This document shows positions 45,620 through 54,538 of a stretch of 64,000 nt of DNA, piece by piece; within the stretch, counting starts at the first letter, position 1, and each line of letters begins with the position of its first letter. Under the pieces are notes generated by a model. That model searched no databases. It was not told the origin of the DNA and was given only the letters and a program-made list of their open reading frames with translations. Source of the stretch: Gracilimonas halophila (GTDB lineage: Bacteria > Bacteroidota > Rhodothermia > Balneolales > Balneolaceae); NCBI RefSeq assembly GCF_042684365.1, contig NZ_JBHULI010000024.1:372001-436000 (forward strand). Reading direction: 5' to 3'. The translations under genes were made by a program, and so were the position numbers.

Positions 45620-45648
45620 CAGTACAAAAATATACTCTTCTTTCGATC

Positions 45649-46674
45649 CTAAACAATATTCACTTCAGGAATTAGCTTAACCCCAAACTTCTCAAATACA
45701 GAATGCCTGATCTTTTCAGCGAGTTCAATGATCTCGGCGCCGGTGGCATTTCCATAATTTACTATAACTAATGCGTGTACTTTGTGAACTCCGGCATCCC
45801 CGATTTGTTTCCCTTTCCATCCACACTGATCTATAAGCCATGCTGCAGGTATTTTGACCTCCTCTCCGGCCGGGTAATTCGGGATCTTAGGATATTCTTT
45901 CTGAAGTTCTTCGAATGTTTCCGAGGATATCACCGGATTCTTAAAAAAGCTCCCGGTGTTCCCAATTTTAGCAGGATCAGGAAGCTTACTCTGGCGGATC
46001 GAAATGACCGTTTCACTTATGTCTTTGATTCCGGGATTCGATATCCCTTTCTCTTCGAGATGTTTGGATAAAGCCCCGTAAGTCGTATTCACTTCGGGAT
46101 CTTTTTGTAACCTCAGTGTTACTTGGGTAATGATATACTTCCCTTTGAACTCATTCTTGAAAACACTGTCCCTGTATCCAAATTCACATGATGACTTATC
46201 AAAGGTTTTACTGATTCCGGTATCAAGATCTACAGCTTCCAGTGATTCAAATACGTCCTCCAATTCTACCCCATAGGCTCCGATATTCTGAATGGGTGCA
46301 GCACCAACAGATCCCGGTATCAGGGACAGATTTTCGATTCCGCCCCATCCGTTATCAACAGCATATTTCACGGTCTCATGCCAGTTCTCACCCGCTCCCA
46401 CCTTAAACAAAACTTCCTTGTTGTTCTCTTCAAGGATCTCTCTGCCTTTGATATTCAAATGGATCACAAGTCCTTCAAAATCGTTAACAAACAGAATATT
46501 GCTTCCACCGCCAAGCATTAATTTTGGGATCACTTTATACTCTCGTTGCAATAAAAGCTGCCTTAGTTCATCAGCAGAAGTTACTGAGGCAAAGTACCGT
46601 GCCTTGGCACGAACCCCCATGGTATTGTTATCCTTAAGGTCAAAATTCTCTTTTACATCTGGTACGTTTGCCAT
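45649..46674 (-). CDS. murB: UDP-N-acetylenolpyruvoylglucosamine reductase MurB (type I)
   Basis: MurB reduces the enolpyruvyl group with NADPH to make UDP-MurNAc for peptidoglycan. The 341-residue protein has the FAD segment KLMLGGGSNILFV, the PGSVGAAPIQNIGAYGVE loop, the catalytic serine in GNTGSFFKNP and the closing glutamate in IPEVNIV. The presence of the YRDSVFKNEFKGKYII segment and length place it with the E. coli-like type I. It follows the GldE/CorC gene by four bases on the same strand, so the two are co-transcribed. Confidence 0.94.
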   Translation of the reverse strand: MANVPDVKENFDLKDNNTMGVRAKARYFASVTSADELRQLLLQREYKVIPKLMLGGGSNILFVNDFEGLVIHLNIKGREILEENNKEVLFKVGAGENWHETVKYAVDNGWGGIENLSLIPGSVGAAPIQNIGAYGVELEDVFESLEAVDLDTGISKTFDKSSCEFGYRDSVFKNEFKGKYIITQVTLRLQKDPEVNTTYGALSKHLEEKGISNPGIKDISETVISIRQSKLPDPAKIGNTGSFFKNPVISSETFEELQKEYPKIPNYPAGEEVKIPAAWLIDQCGWKGKQIGDAGVHKVHALVIVNYGNATGAEIIELAEKIRHSVFEKFGVKLIPEVNIV

Positions 46675-46678
46675 TGAC

Positions 46679-48064
46679 TCAGTCAGTCGGTGTATTTACT
46701 TCTTCAACATTCTCTACTTTCACGCGCACCTTTTTGATCCGGTTATTTTTTACGGAGTGAACCGTCATTTCCAGATTCTTGAAGGTCATGCGTTCTCCTA
46801 CCATTGGCAGGTTTTCTGTCAAGTGATATATCAATCCTCCCAGAGTCTCATATTCATCTTCATCGCTGGTAAGTTCACAATCCAGGACCTCTTCCATATC
46901 ATCGAGGTCGATCTTGGCATCAAAAATATAGATCCCGCTTTTGAAACGTGTGTACAGGCTTTCTTCCTCTCCGGAATCGTCTGTGATATCACCTACAATT
47001 TCTTCCAGGATATCATCCATCGTCACAATACCTTCTGTTCCTCCATATTCATCTACAACAATGGCGATATGGGTTTTCTCTTGCTGAAAATCCCGGAGCA
47101 GGTCATCAAGTTTTTTCGTTGCAGGAATGAAAAGAGCTTTTCGTGAGATCGTCTTCCAGTTTAATGACGGTTCCTCTTCCTCTGCATTCAAATATGGAAG
47201 TACATCTTTTGCATAGAGTACTCCCAGAATATTGTCTAAATCATTTTCAACCAGGGGCATTCGCGACAACCCATTTTCCCTGATCTTGGTTAACACATCC
47301 TGCAGAGATTCATCGATGGATACCGAAATAATATTCACCCGTGAAGTCATGATCTCACGAACGGTGATACTTCCAAATCCGATCACATTTTCAATGATCT
47401 CACGCTCGTCTTCTTTGATAGAACCTTCTTGCTCACTCACCTCTGCCATAGTACGAATGTCTTCAGAGGTCATTTTACTGGCGGGCTTGGGAAGGTAGCG
47501 CTCCAGGCTGATGGTGCTGTCCGCGATCAGCTTTGAGAACGGCTTCAGCAGAATAAAGAGCGAGTATATAAATGCGCTGTTTGTTCGTGATACTTTAAGT
47601 GGGTTATTAATGGCAATGATCTTCGGGGTGATCTCACTCAGGATCAGGATCATGAATGTGAGTACAATTACCTCAATAGAGAAGACAATAACCTCTGACA
47701 ATCCAAAAGCAGCAACTATATCACCCGTAATTACTGCAGCCAACACTGAAGCCACGATATTAGCGAAGGTATTACCGATCAAAATAGTAGCTAGTAACCG
47801 TCTTGGTTTATCCAGCATTTTGATAATGCGGTCATCAGCAGAACCCATGGTCTCATCCTGCTTCAGGTCTTCCATACGATTGGCGAGGGAGAACAGTGCT
47901 ACTTCAGATCCTGAGAATACGGCAGAAAAAGCCAGTCCCAAAAACAGTACCAAAAGTTGAATACCTAATACAACGGGGTCTAAACCTGTTAATACAGAAC
48001 TGCTGTCTGCCAGAATTTGAAGTGAGTCTTTTACAAAACTGAAAGGATCTTCGAGTGTATCCAA
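46679..48064 (-). CDS. gldE: GldE/CorC-type DUF21 and CBS-domain membrane protein
   Basis: A 461-residue inner-membrane protein. After an N-terminal extension come four helices of a DUF21 (CNNM) domain (about 28-200), then a CBS pair (about 220-340, with IMTSRVNIISVSIDES and VDEYGGTEGIVTMDDILEEIVGDI) and a C-terminal CorC/HlyC transporter-associated domain (about 365-450). CorC-like proteins are linked to Mg or Co transport; the close relative GldE of Flavobacterium is linked to gliding and T9SS. I use gldE because of the lineage and SprA nearby, but a general CorC role is possible. murB follows four bases downstream. Confidence 0.85.
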   Translation of the reverse strand: MDTLEDPFSFVKDSLQILADSSSVLTGLDPVVLGIQLLVLFLGLAFSAVFSGSEVALFSLANRMEDLKQDETMGSADDRIIKMLDKPRRLLATILIGNTFANIVASVLAAVITGDIVAAFGLSEVIVFSIEVIVLTFMILILSEITPKIIAINNPLKVSRTNSAFIYSLFILLKPFSKLIADSTISLERYLPKPASKMTSEDIRTMAEVSEQEGSIKEDEREIIENVIGFGSITVREIMTSRVNIISVSIDESLQDVLTKIRENGLSRMPLVENDLDNILGVLYAKDVLPYLNAEEEEPSLNWKTISRKALFIPATKKLDDLLRDFQQEKTHIAIVVDEYGGTEGIVTMDDILEEIVGDITDDSGEEESLYTRFKSGIYIFDAKIDLDDMEEVLDCELTSDEDEYETLGGLIYHLTENLPMVGERMTFKNLEMTVHSVKNNRIKKVRVKVENVEEVNTPTD

Positions 48065-48151
48065 TGAAAGTGTTTGTTTAATTAGGTTGATCGCTGTTCT
48101 GATGTATGACTTAAAATATAAGATTTTAGCTTAACCTGAGCTACAAATAAA

Positions 48152-48179
48152 AAACGGCACGGGAATCCCCATGCCGTTT
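48152..48179 (-). terminator. Rho-independent terminator of ssb
   Basis: On the minus strand AAACGGCATGGG (48168-48179) pairs with CCCGTGCCGTTT (48152-48163) with one U-G pair and a four-base loop, followed by TTTTTA. It lies about 25 bases past the ssb stop. Confidence 0.88.
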
Positions 48180-48204
48180 GTAATTTTGTGCATGTAAGCC
48201 TGAC

Positions 48205-48663
48205 TTAAAATGGAAGGTCGTCGTCCATATCATCAAAGTTACTGTCCAGTTCTACATTGCTGCTCATAGGCTTACTACCGCCCTGATTCTGGTTTTGACC
48301 TTGCGGCTGTCCGCCACCTTGGGCATTCCCGCCTTTACTGTCAAGCATTACCATACGCAGTGCTTTGATCTCAGTGGTATACCGTTTTTGTCCGTCCTTG
48401 TCTTCCCACTGTCGTGTCTGAATAGGACCTTCTATATAAACCTTGGAGCCTTTGGTAAGGTACTGCTGACAAATTTCAGCTGTTCGCCCCCAGGCAACTA
48501 CACGGTGCCATTCGGTATTTTCCTGATATTCCCCATTGCTGTCTTTATACCGCTCGCTGGTAGCAATATTCAATGTAGCAACGGCTGTGTTCGCTTGTGT
48601 ATATCGTACTTCCGGGTCTTGCCCCAGATTGCCAATTATCATCGCTTTATTAAGTGAACTCAT
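48205..48663 (-). CDS. ssb: Single-stranded DNA-binding protein SSB
   Basis: A 152-residue SSB. The OB fold opens with MSSLNKAMIIGNLGQDPEVRY and contains NIATSERYKDSNGEYQENTEWHRVVAWG and GSKVYIEGPIQTRQWEDKDG. A Gly/Gln-rich linker (about 112-135) leads to the acidic tip DDMDDDLPF, which recruits repair and replication partners. It is a single-gene unit with its own terminator. Upstream lies a 31-base motif shared with the transposase gene. Confidence 0.96.
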   Translation of the reverse strand: MSSLNKAMIIGNLGQDPEVRYTQANTAVATLNIATSERYKDSNGEYQENTEWHRVVAWGRTAEICQQYLTKGSKVYIEGPIQTRQWEDKDGQKRYTTEIKALRMVMLDSKGGNAQGGGQPQGQNQNQGGSKPMSSNVELDSNFDDMDDDLPF

Positions 48664-48700
48664 AACGTATCCTGTGATTTTTGATTATTTGTTTGCAATG

Positions 48701-48731
48701 TAAGAGTTAGTTCAGAACAATTCCTTACAAA
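48701..48731 (-). promoter_or_regulatory. Conserved 31-base motif upstream of ssb
   Basis: This stretch is 27/31 identical to 37433-37463 before the transposase. In addition TGTAAG and CTTACA at its two ends form an inverted repeat here. It lies about 37 bases before the ssb ATG, in the right place for a promoter or operator. Both genes act on single-stranded DNA, but the meaning is open. Confidence 0.45.
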
Positions 48732-48891
48732 AAAATTTCAAAAATTCTCCAATCATTAAGTCCTACTTAATGATTAGATCTTACTTTTCCTCTCCAAAGC
48801 CACCCTTTCTCAAAACTTTCTAATAAGAAATGAGCTTTAAAAGTGTAACATTCTTGGAATAAAATGCTCTTGTACGTAAAAAAGAAAGACC

Positions 48892-49017
48892 ATGATCACT
48901 GATCAAATCATAGAAGATTATCTCAATCAGGAATCCGATCACGCAGAGAAGATCCAAAAGCTTAAAATTGTACTGCTCTTTATTTCTTTCATAGGGCTTT
49001 TGGTATTCTCTCTTTAA
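48892..49017 (+). CDS. Small single-helix membrane protein (41 residues)
   Basis: A short open frame with ATG at 48892 and TAA at 49015-49017, preceded at a good distance by AAAGAAAGAC. The product starts with a charged, helical half (MITDQIIEDYLNQESDHAEK) and ends with a hydrophobic segment (LKIVLLFISFIGLLVFSL) that would span the membrane, with the N terminus probably inside. It resembles small stress or envelope peptides in build only; I do not recognise a family. It sits alone between ssb and tspO. The ribosome site and amphipathic-plus-membrane layout are the arguments for a real gene. Confidence 0.5.
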   Translation: MITDQIIEDYLNQESDHAEKIQKLKIVLLFISFIGLLVFSL

Positions 49018-49088
49018 CACACTGTTAATTTATTAGGTATTAACAAACAGCATTCGATTTTACCCTTTCTTGTTGGTATTATGGAACA

Positions 49089-49574
49089 ATGAATCTTTCT
49101 AACATTCCATATTGGGTAAAGATCACTATAGGTATTCTCATCTGTAATGGAGTTGGTTTACTGGCTAGCAGTGTCACTCTTGACGCCATTCCCGGTTGGT
49201 ACGCTCAACTTAACAAACCATCTTTTAATCCTCCCAATTGGCTTTTTGGTCCTGTATGGACTGTCTTATATACCTTAATGGGAATTTCAGGAGCTGCAAT
49301 TTGGGAAGCAGGAGCACATCGACCCGAGGTAAAAAAAGCCCTCAATCTCTTTGCTGTCCAATTAGGACTAAATGGCATCTGGTCCTACCTTTTCTTTGGA
49401 TATCAAAATCCACTTTTTGCTTTTATAGAGATTCTTTGCCTTCTGATTGCTATAAGTGTTACAATTCTTCATTTTAAGAAAATAAAACCGTGGGCTGCGT
49501 GGTTGCTTCTGCCTTATCTGTTATGGGTCAGCTTTGCAGCAATACTGAATTTTTCCATATACTTACTTAACTAA
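49089..49574 (+). CDS. tspO: TspO/MBR family protein
   Basis: A 161-residue five-helix membrane protein of the translocator/tryptophan-rich sensory protein family, which binds porphyrins and affects tetrapyrrole and stress responses. Family marks are WYAQLNKPSFNPPNWLFGPVWT, YTLMGISGAAIWEAG, and the LNGIWSYLFFGYQNPLFAF segment, with the characteristic WAAWLLLPYLLWVSFAAILNF at the end. Length is typical. It is followed by the DUF427 gene after 18 bases, so the two may be co-transcribed. Confidence 0.93.
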   Translation: MNLSNIPYWVKITIGILICNGVGLLASSVTLDAIPGWYAQLNKPSFNPPNWLFGPVWTVLYTLMGISGAAIWEAGAHRPEVKKALNLFAVQLGLNGIWSYLFFGYQNPLFAFIEILCLLIAISVTILHFKKIKPWAAWLLLPYLLWVSFAAILNFSIYLLN

Positions 49575-49592
49575 TGATAATGGATTCTATTG

Positions 49593-50147
49593 ATGAATAA
49601 TTCTTCGGCCAAAGGTAAATTAAATTCATCGGGGTGGGAATATTACGGGCAGAAAAGACCTGATTTTGCACACAAACCAAAAGAAGGACAAGAATCGGTA
49701 TGGGATTATCCCCGTCCACCAAAATTGGTTACCGATGAAAGGGAAATTCTCATCATATTTGCCAATAAGATCATTGGGCGATCTATGAATGCGATCAGGT
49801 TGTTGGAAACAGCAAGCCCTCCAACTTTCTATCTCCCGAAAACTGATCTTAACATGGATTACCTTAAAAAGACGACCGGAGAATCCCGTTGTGAGTGGAA
49901 AGGCGATGCCATTTACTGGAATATTGAAGTTGATGGTGAAATCGCAGAACGGGCGGCCTGGTCTTACCCTCAACCCAAGTCCGAATTCTCCAAGATCAAA
50001 GGATATTTGTGCTTCTACCCTGCAAAGGCATTTTGCTACGTGAATGGAGAACATGTAAAACCACAACCCGGAGGTTTTTATGGCGGTTGGATCACCAAAG
50101 AAATTGTGGGACCGGTTAAGGGTGAATCAGACGAGACCTTTTTATAG
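49593..50147 (+). CDS. DUF427 family protein
   Basis: A 184-residue soluble protein of the DUF427 family, a beta-rich fold of unknown function common in bacteria and fungi. The marks are WDYPRPPKLV, the ETASPPTFYLPKTDL segment, CEWKGDAIYWNIEVDGE, AAWSYPQPKSEFSKIKGYLCFYP, and the final PGGFYGGWIT. I start at ATG 49593; a TTG lies one codon upstream. The stop is TAG. Position next to TspO might suggest a role in stress response but nothing in the sequence shows this. Confidence 0.85.
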   Translation: MNNSSAKGKLNSSGWEYYGQKRPDFAHKPKEGQESVWDYPRPPKLVTDEREILIIFANKIIGRSMNAIRLLETASPPTFYLPKTDLNMDYLKKTTGESRCEWKGDAIYWNIEVDGEIAERAAWSYPQPKSEFSKIKGYLCFYPAKAFCYVNGEHVKPQPGGFYGGWITKEIVGPVKGESDETFL

Positions 50148-50242
50148 ATACATCGATGTATAGCTCTGTAACACTTATCAGAATTTATTAAACTTCACTT
50201 TTGAGTTTGTAACTAATCAACATCCCAACTTAATTCAGTTCC

Positions 50243-52285
50243 ATGATGATCAAAAGATACTTTCTCCTCTTCATTGTTTTTGCTTTTGTTTCGAGCATTA
50301 ATACTCACGCTCAGGTAGATGAATCCTATTTCAATTATATGGATCTATTTGACCTGCAAATGGTCGCTAACCCTGAAATCTCTCCCAATGGAAATACGAT
50401 CATATACGAGCGTCATCAATATGATGTAATAACAGACCGCCGATTTGTAAACCTATGGTCCATCTCATTTTCCGGAGAAGAACATCGGCCGCTAACATCG
50501 GGTAAAACCGGATACGGAAGTGTTTCATGGTCCCCAAGCGGAGACCGTATAGCTTATACTTCTTCTGAAGAAGGTTCAAACCAGATCTTCATTCGTTGGA
50601 TGGATACCGGTGTTTCCACTTCTATAACCAACTTAACGGAAAGCCCTGGAAACCTAAGCTGGTCTCCTGATGGAACTATGCTTCTATTTTCTAAATTTGT
50701 TCCTGGCTCTCCTTCTTCGATTAGACCTGATATGCCTGCACGGCCTGAGGGAGCTAAATGGGAAGAAAATGCAGAGGTGATCGATAAAGTAACGTATCGA
50801 AGAGATGGCGGAGGATACGTTAAAGATGGGTATACACATATATTTGTGATCTCTTCTGAAGGAGGTGCACCACGTCAGCTTACATCAGGTGACTACAATC
50901 ACGGGTCTCCATACTGGACACCTGACGGAAATATCTTGTTTACTGCAGACCGTTCCGGAAATGCCGATCTCGATCCCAATAATGAACAGATCTATGAAAT
51001 GGATATCGAAAGCGGGGAAATGACGCGGCTGACCAATAAAAGAGGTCCGCACAGCAGTCCCAAGGTTTCACCAAATGGGGAATTGATCGCTTATACCGGA
51101 TATGAAGATGAGTTTCTTGGTTATCAGTTAACAAAGCTCTACATCATGGATCGTGACGGCTCAAATCTTCGAATGATCTCTGATGATGTGGAACAGGACA
51201 TATCCTCAATTACATGGGCATCAAATAGCAGCTCTCTCTTTTTCCGCTATGATGAAGAAGGAAACAGTAAAGTAGGTAACATCAAACTTAACGGTGACTT
51301 TACCCAAATCGCCCAAAACCTTGGCGGTGCTTCAACAGGTCGCCCTTATGGAGGAGGTTCATATTCTGTAGCCAATAACGGCCGATTTGCTTATTCTGAA
51401 GTATCTGCAACCCGGCCAAGCGAATTAGCAGTTGGACATTTCCCCACCCGAATGGCTAATAAGAAATTAACCAACCTGAACGCAGAACTTTTCAAAGCTA
51501 AGAAAGTAGGTAATGTTGAAGAATTTTGGGTTGAATCGTCTGTAGATGATTTTAAAACTCAGGGTTGGATCATTACTCCTCCAGATTTTGATCCTAACAA
51601 AGAATACCCCATGATTCTGGAAATTCATGGTGGCCCACATACCAATTATGGTCCTCGATTCTCTCCGGAACTTCAATTCATGGCAAGTCGCGGATACGTG
51701 GTCGTTTATACTAACCCTCGTGGAAGTACAAGTTACGGAGCTGATTTTGCAGCATATATCAATAATAATTACCCGAGTGAAGATTACAACGATCTGATGG
51801 ATGCAACAGATTATGTGATCGACCAGGGGTATATAGACGAAGATAATCTATTCATTACAGGAGGAAGTGGTGGTGGAGTTTTAACGGCCTGGAGTATCGG
51901 TATGACCGATCGCTTTGCCGCAGCTGTAGTGGCAAAACCTGTCATCAACTGGTATAGCTTTGTACTAACCGCTGATGGTATTTCTTTCTTCAGTAAATAC
52001 TGGTTCACTGAAAAACCATGGGATGATCCTGAGCAATATATGGAGCGTTCTCCTATTTCTTTGATGGGTAATGTTACTACTCCAACCATGCTGCTTACAG
52101 GCCAACAGGATTACCGAACACCTATGAGTGAAACGGAGCAGTATTATTCTGCACTCAAACTCCAGGGTGTTGATGCAACTATGGTTCGTATTGCCGGTTC
52201 AGGCCACAGCATTTATGCCAAGCCAAGTAACCTGTTCCGAAAAGTAGGTTACATCACAGGTTGGTTTGATCGATATAAAAACTAG
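50243..52285 (+). CDS. S9-family prolyl oligopeptidase-like exported peptidase
   Basis: A 680-residue exported serine peptidase. A signal peptide (residues 1-23, ending THAQV) is followed by an N-terminal beta-propeller of TolB/DPP-like blades (about 30-420, for example SWSPSGDRIAYTS, SWSPDGTMLLFS, PKVSPNGELIAYT) and a C-terminal alpha/beta-hydrolase domain. The triad is S542 in GGSGGG, D623 in GQQDYRTP and H655 in GSGHSIY. Such enzymes (acylaminoacyl- or dipeptidyl-peptidase type) degrade peptides in the periplasm. ATG at 50243 begins the signal; a second ATG follows directly. It ends with TAG. Confidence 0.9.
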   Translation: MMIKRYFLLFIVFAFVSSINTHAQVDESYFNYMDLFDLQMVANPEISPNGNTIIYERHQYDVITDRRFVNLWSISFSGEEHRPLTSGKTGYGSVSWSPSGDRIAYTSSEEGSNQIFIRWMDTGVSTSITNLTESPGNLSWSPDGTMLLFSKFVPGSPSSIRPDMPARPEGAKWEENAEVIDKVTYRRDGGGYVKDGYTHIFVISSEGGAPRQLTSGDYNHGSPYWTPDGNILFTADRSGNADLDPNNEQIYEMDIESGEMTRLTNKRGPHSSPKVSPNGELIAYTGYEDEFLGYQLTKLYIMDRDGSNLRMISDDVEQDISSITWASNSSSLFFRYDEEGNSKVGNIKLNGDFTQIAQNLGGASTGRPYGGGSYSVANNGRFAYSEVSATRPSELAVGHFPTRMANKKLTNLNAELFKAKKVGNVEEFWVESSVDDFKTQGWIITPPDFDPNKEYPMILEIHGGPHTNYGPRFSPELQFMASRGYVVVYTNPRGSTSYGADFAAYINNNYPSEDYNDLMDATDYVIDQGYIDEDNLFITGGSGGGVLTAWSIGMTDRFAAAVVAKPVINWYSFVLTADGISFFSKYWFTEKPWDDPEQYMERSPISLMGNVTTPTMLLTGQQDYRTPMSETEQYYSALKLQGVDATMVRIAGSGHSIYAKPSNLFRKVGYITGWFDRYKN

Positions 52286-52447
52286 CCACTTAGTAAACAG
52301 ATTCCAGCTCTTAGTTTTCTTGAATCATCTCACTGCATATCGAGATTGATCTGAAGCTGAGAGCTCTAATCTAAAACTAAGCTTCAATAACCGATGGGGA
52401 TTCAATATCTTCCTGCAAATCAATTTCAAGTTTAAAATTTTCTTTCG

Positions 52448-54481
52448 ATGGTATTTGCGGTAAGCCTCCCTTTTCTAAATGAGATCGTTGCACTGTTTCT
52501 CGTCAGCGTCCTTATTGCATACATTTGTTATCGCATTAAATTAGTTCCTATTGCAGGTTTTTTGATCGCAGGTGTGATTATCGGACCCAATGCTCTAGGT
52601 CTGGTTCAGGATATCGAATTGGTAGACATGCTCGCTGAGATCGGTATAATATTGCTTCTGTTTACCATTGGGATCGAATTCAGTTTAGAGAAACTCGCTC
52701 GTATCAAAAATGCTATCATTGTTGGTGGAGGGCTGCAAGTCTCCCTATCTGTAGCTGCAGTTGTTGGCATACTTATCTTTTTTGGCGTTGAATGGAAAGT
52801 AGCTGTCTATACCGGGTGCCTGGTTGCGCTGAGTTCTACTGCCATCATCCTTGGGTTGCTTAGCGAGCAAGGCAAAACTGATACGCCTACCGGCCGATTA
52901 TCCCTTGCAGTTTTAATATTTCAGGATCTGGCTATTATCGCTATGGTACTCCTTATTCCTATCCTTTCAGGTGAAAGTGACTCAACTGCAGATGTATTTA
53001 TTGTGCTCGGCAAAGCCGCTCTGCTCATCACCGTGGTAGTAGTACTTGCCCGTAAGGTCGTCCCCTGGATCCTTGAGAAAGTTGCTCAGACCCGAAGACA
53101 AGAGCTATTCATTTTAACCGTGATGGCCATATGCTTTGGAACCGCAGCCCTTACTAACCTTGCTGATGTAAGCTTGGCACTGGGTGCTTTTTTAGCCGGT
53201 TTGGTAGTTAGTGAAAGTCACTACAGTGATCATGCTTTGAGTGAGATCCTCCCACTAAAAACAATTTTCAATGCTGTATTCTTTGTTTCTGTGGGAATGC
53301 TTTTAGATCTGCAATTCGTGCTCGACTACCCCCTATTGTTACTGGGAGTTGCTGCCGGCGTTCTTGTTTTGAAATTCATATTAAGCTCCATCAGTTTGTT
53401 AGTACTTGGCTATCCCATAAGAATTGCGGCTGCTACCGGATTGGTGCTGGCTCAGATTGGTGAATTTTCATTTGTATTGGAGCGGGCTGGCCGTACAGCA
53501 GGCCTAACTCCGGGTGGTTTTGGTGAGATCGGATCTCAAACCTTTATTGCCGTTTCAGTTCTGCTCATGCTTCTAACCCCTCTTTTCTTGCACATAAGTC
53601 CACGTGTCGGAGAGCTACTTTCAAAAACACCTCTGAATAAGATTGGAGAAAAAAGGAAAGAATCAAAAACCCCGGAAGAGGAAATTGATCTTGAAGACCA
53701 TGTAATACTTATTGGATATGGACCGGCGGGAAGAAATTTAGCTAAGGTTTTTACAGAAACCGGTATTCCATTCATCGTGATAGAAATGAATCCAAAGTCT
53801 GTTACTGAAATGCATGATGAAGGTATCAACGCCGTTTACGGTGATGCAGCCCGAACTCATATTCTGGAACATGCTCAGGTGTACAAGGCCAAACTTTGCG
53901 TCATCGCTATCAATGATCCTGATGTGAGTCCGCGTATCATTAAACTCGCAAAATATCTGAACCCCACTATACAGACCATTGTAAGAACCAGATACCTTGC
54001 TGAGGCTGATTTCCTTGAAGAGGCAGGTGCCGATACGGTTGTGCCGGAAGAAATGGAAACTACCGTTCGTTTATTCTCAAGTGTGTTGAATGCTTACATG
54101 ATCCCGGAAGAAGAAATTCAGCAGCATATAAATGAATTGCGTGCTGAAGATTATCAGATAATGAGAGGAAGTATTCAAGAGGCACACCTCATGGTACTTC
54201 AGGGATTAGATGAAGAAGGATTACATACCCGGGCAGTATTGGTAAGAAACGGGTCTTTTGCAGCAGGAAAAACACTATCGGAACTCAAGCTAAGAAATAC
54301 CTATGAGATCACCGTTCTAACCGTTAATCGAGGAGATAAGAATGTTGGAAATCCTGCCGGAGATTTTAAACTTGAACCGGGAGATCGACTGGTGATGGTT
54401 GGATTGGCTTCCCGCTTCGCAGATGCAGCTGAAATATTTCGCGAGGCAGAGGCGCCGGAAGAATTTGAAGATAACATTTAG
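52448..54481 (+). CDS. CPA2-type cation:proton antiporter with RCK domains (KefB-like)
   Basis: A 677-residue inner-membrane protein with about 12 to 13 helices of a Na+/H+ or K+/H+ exchanger (about 5-395) and a cytoplasmic C-terminal part. The exchanger has YRIKLVPIAGFLIAGVIIGP, the SSTAIILGLLSEQGKTDTPTG loop, and VSVGMLLD. The TrkA-N (RCK) domain begins VILIGYGPAGRNLAKVF, a nucleotide-binding GxGxxG, and a TrkA-C domain (about 590-665) follows. It resembles KefB/YbaL. Adequate for potassium or sodium balance in a saline habitat; the ion is not decided by sequence. A terminator follows. Confidence 0.9.
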   Translation: MVFAVSLPFLNEIVALFLVSVLIAYICYRIKLVPIAGFLIAGVIIGPNALGLVQDIELVDMLAEIGIILLLFTIGIEFSLEKLARIKNAIIVGGGLQVSLSVAAVVGILIFFGVEWKVAVYTGCLVALSSTAIILGLLSEQGKTDTPTGRLSLAVLIFQDLAIIAMVLLIPILSGESDSTADVFIVLGKAALLITVVVVLARKVVPWILEKVAQTRRQELFILTVMAICFGTAALTNLADVSLALGAFLAGLVVSESHYSDHALSEILPLKTIFNAVFFVSVGMLLDLQFVLDYPLLLLGVAAGVLVLKFILSSISLLVLGYPIRIAAATGLVLAQIGEFSFVLERAGRTAGLTPGGFGEIGSQTFIAVSVLLMLLTPLFLHISPRVGELLSKTPLNKIGEKRKESKTPEEEIDLEDHVILIGYGPAGRNLAKVFTETGIPFIVIEMNPKSVTEMHDEGINAVYGDAARTHILEHAQVYKAKLCVIAINDPDVSPRIIKLAKYLNPTIQTIVRTRYLAEADFLEEAGADTVVPEEMETTVRLFSSVLNAYMIPEEEIQQHINELRAEDYQIMRGSIQEAHLMVLQGLDEEGLHTRAVLVRNGSFAAGKTLSELKLRNTYEITVLTVNRGDKNVGNPAGDFKLEPGDRLVMVGLASRFADAAEIFREAEAPEEFEDNI

Positions 54482-54497
54482 CTCTGACTATGATCAA

Positions 54498-54526
54498 AAA
54501 GAGCCTGTTGACCTAAAAGGCTCTTT
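54498..54526 (+). terminator. Hairpin after the CPA2 antiporter gene
   Basis: AAAGAGCCT (54498-54506) pairs with AGGCTCTTT (54518-54526), a nine-base perfect stem with an 11-base loop, 17 bases after the stop. The T-run is short, so it may act as a two-way terminator with the converging DUF1761 pseudogene. Confidence 0.6.
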
Positions 54527-54538
54527 CCGACAATATCG

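Noticed and set aside
46292..47146. 284-codon plus-strand open frame across murB and the GldE/CorC gene
   Set aside because: It is antisense to two well-supported genes, spans their junction and shows no recognisable domain.
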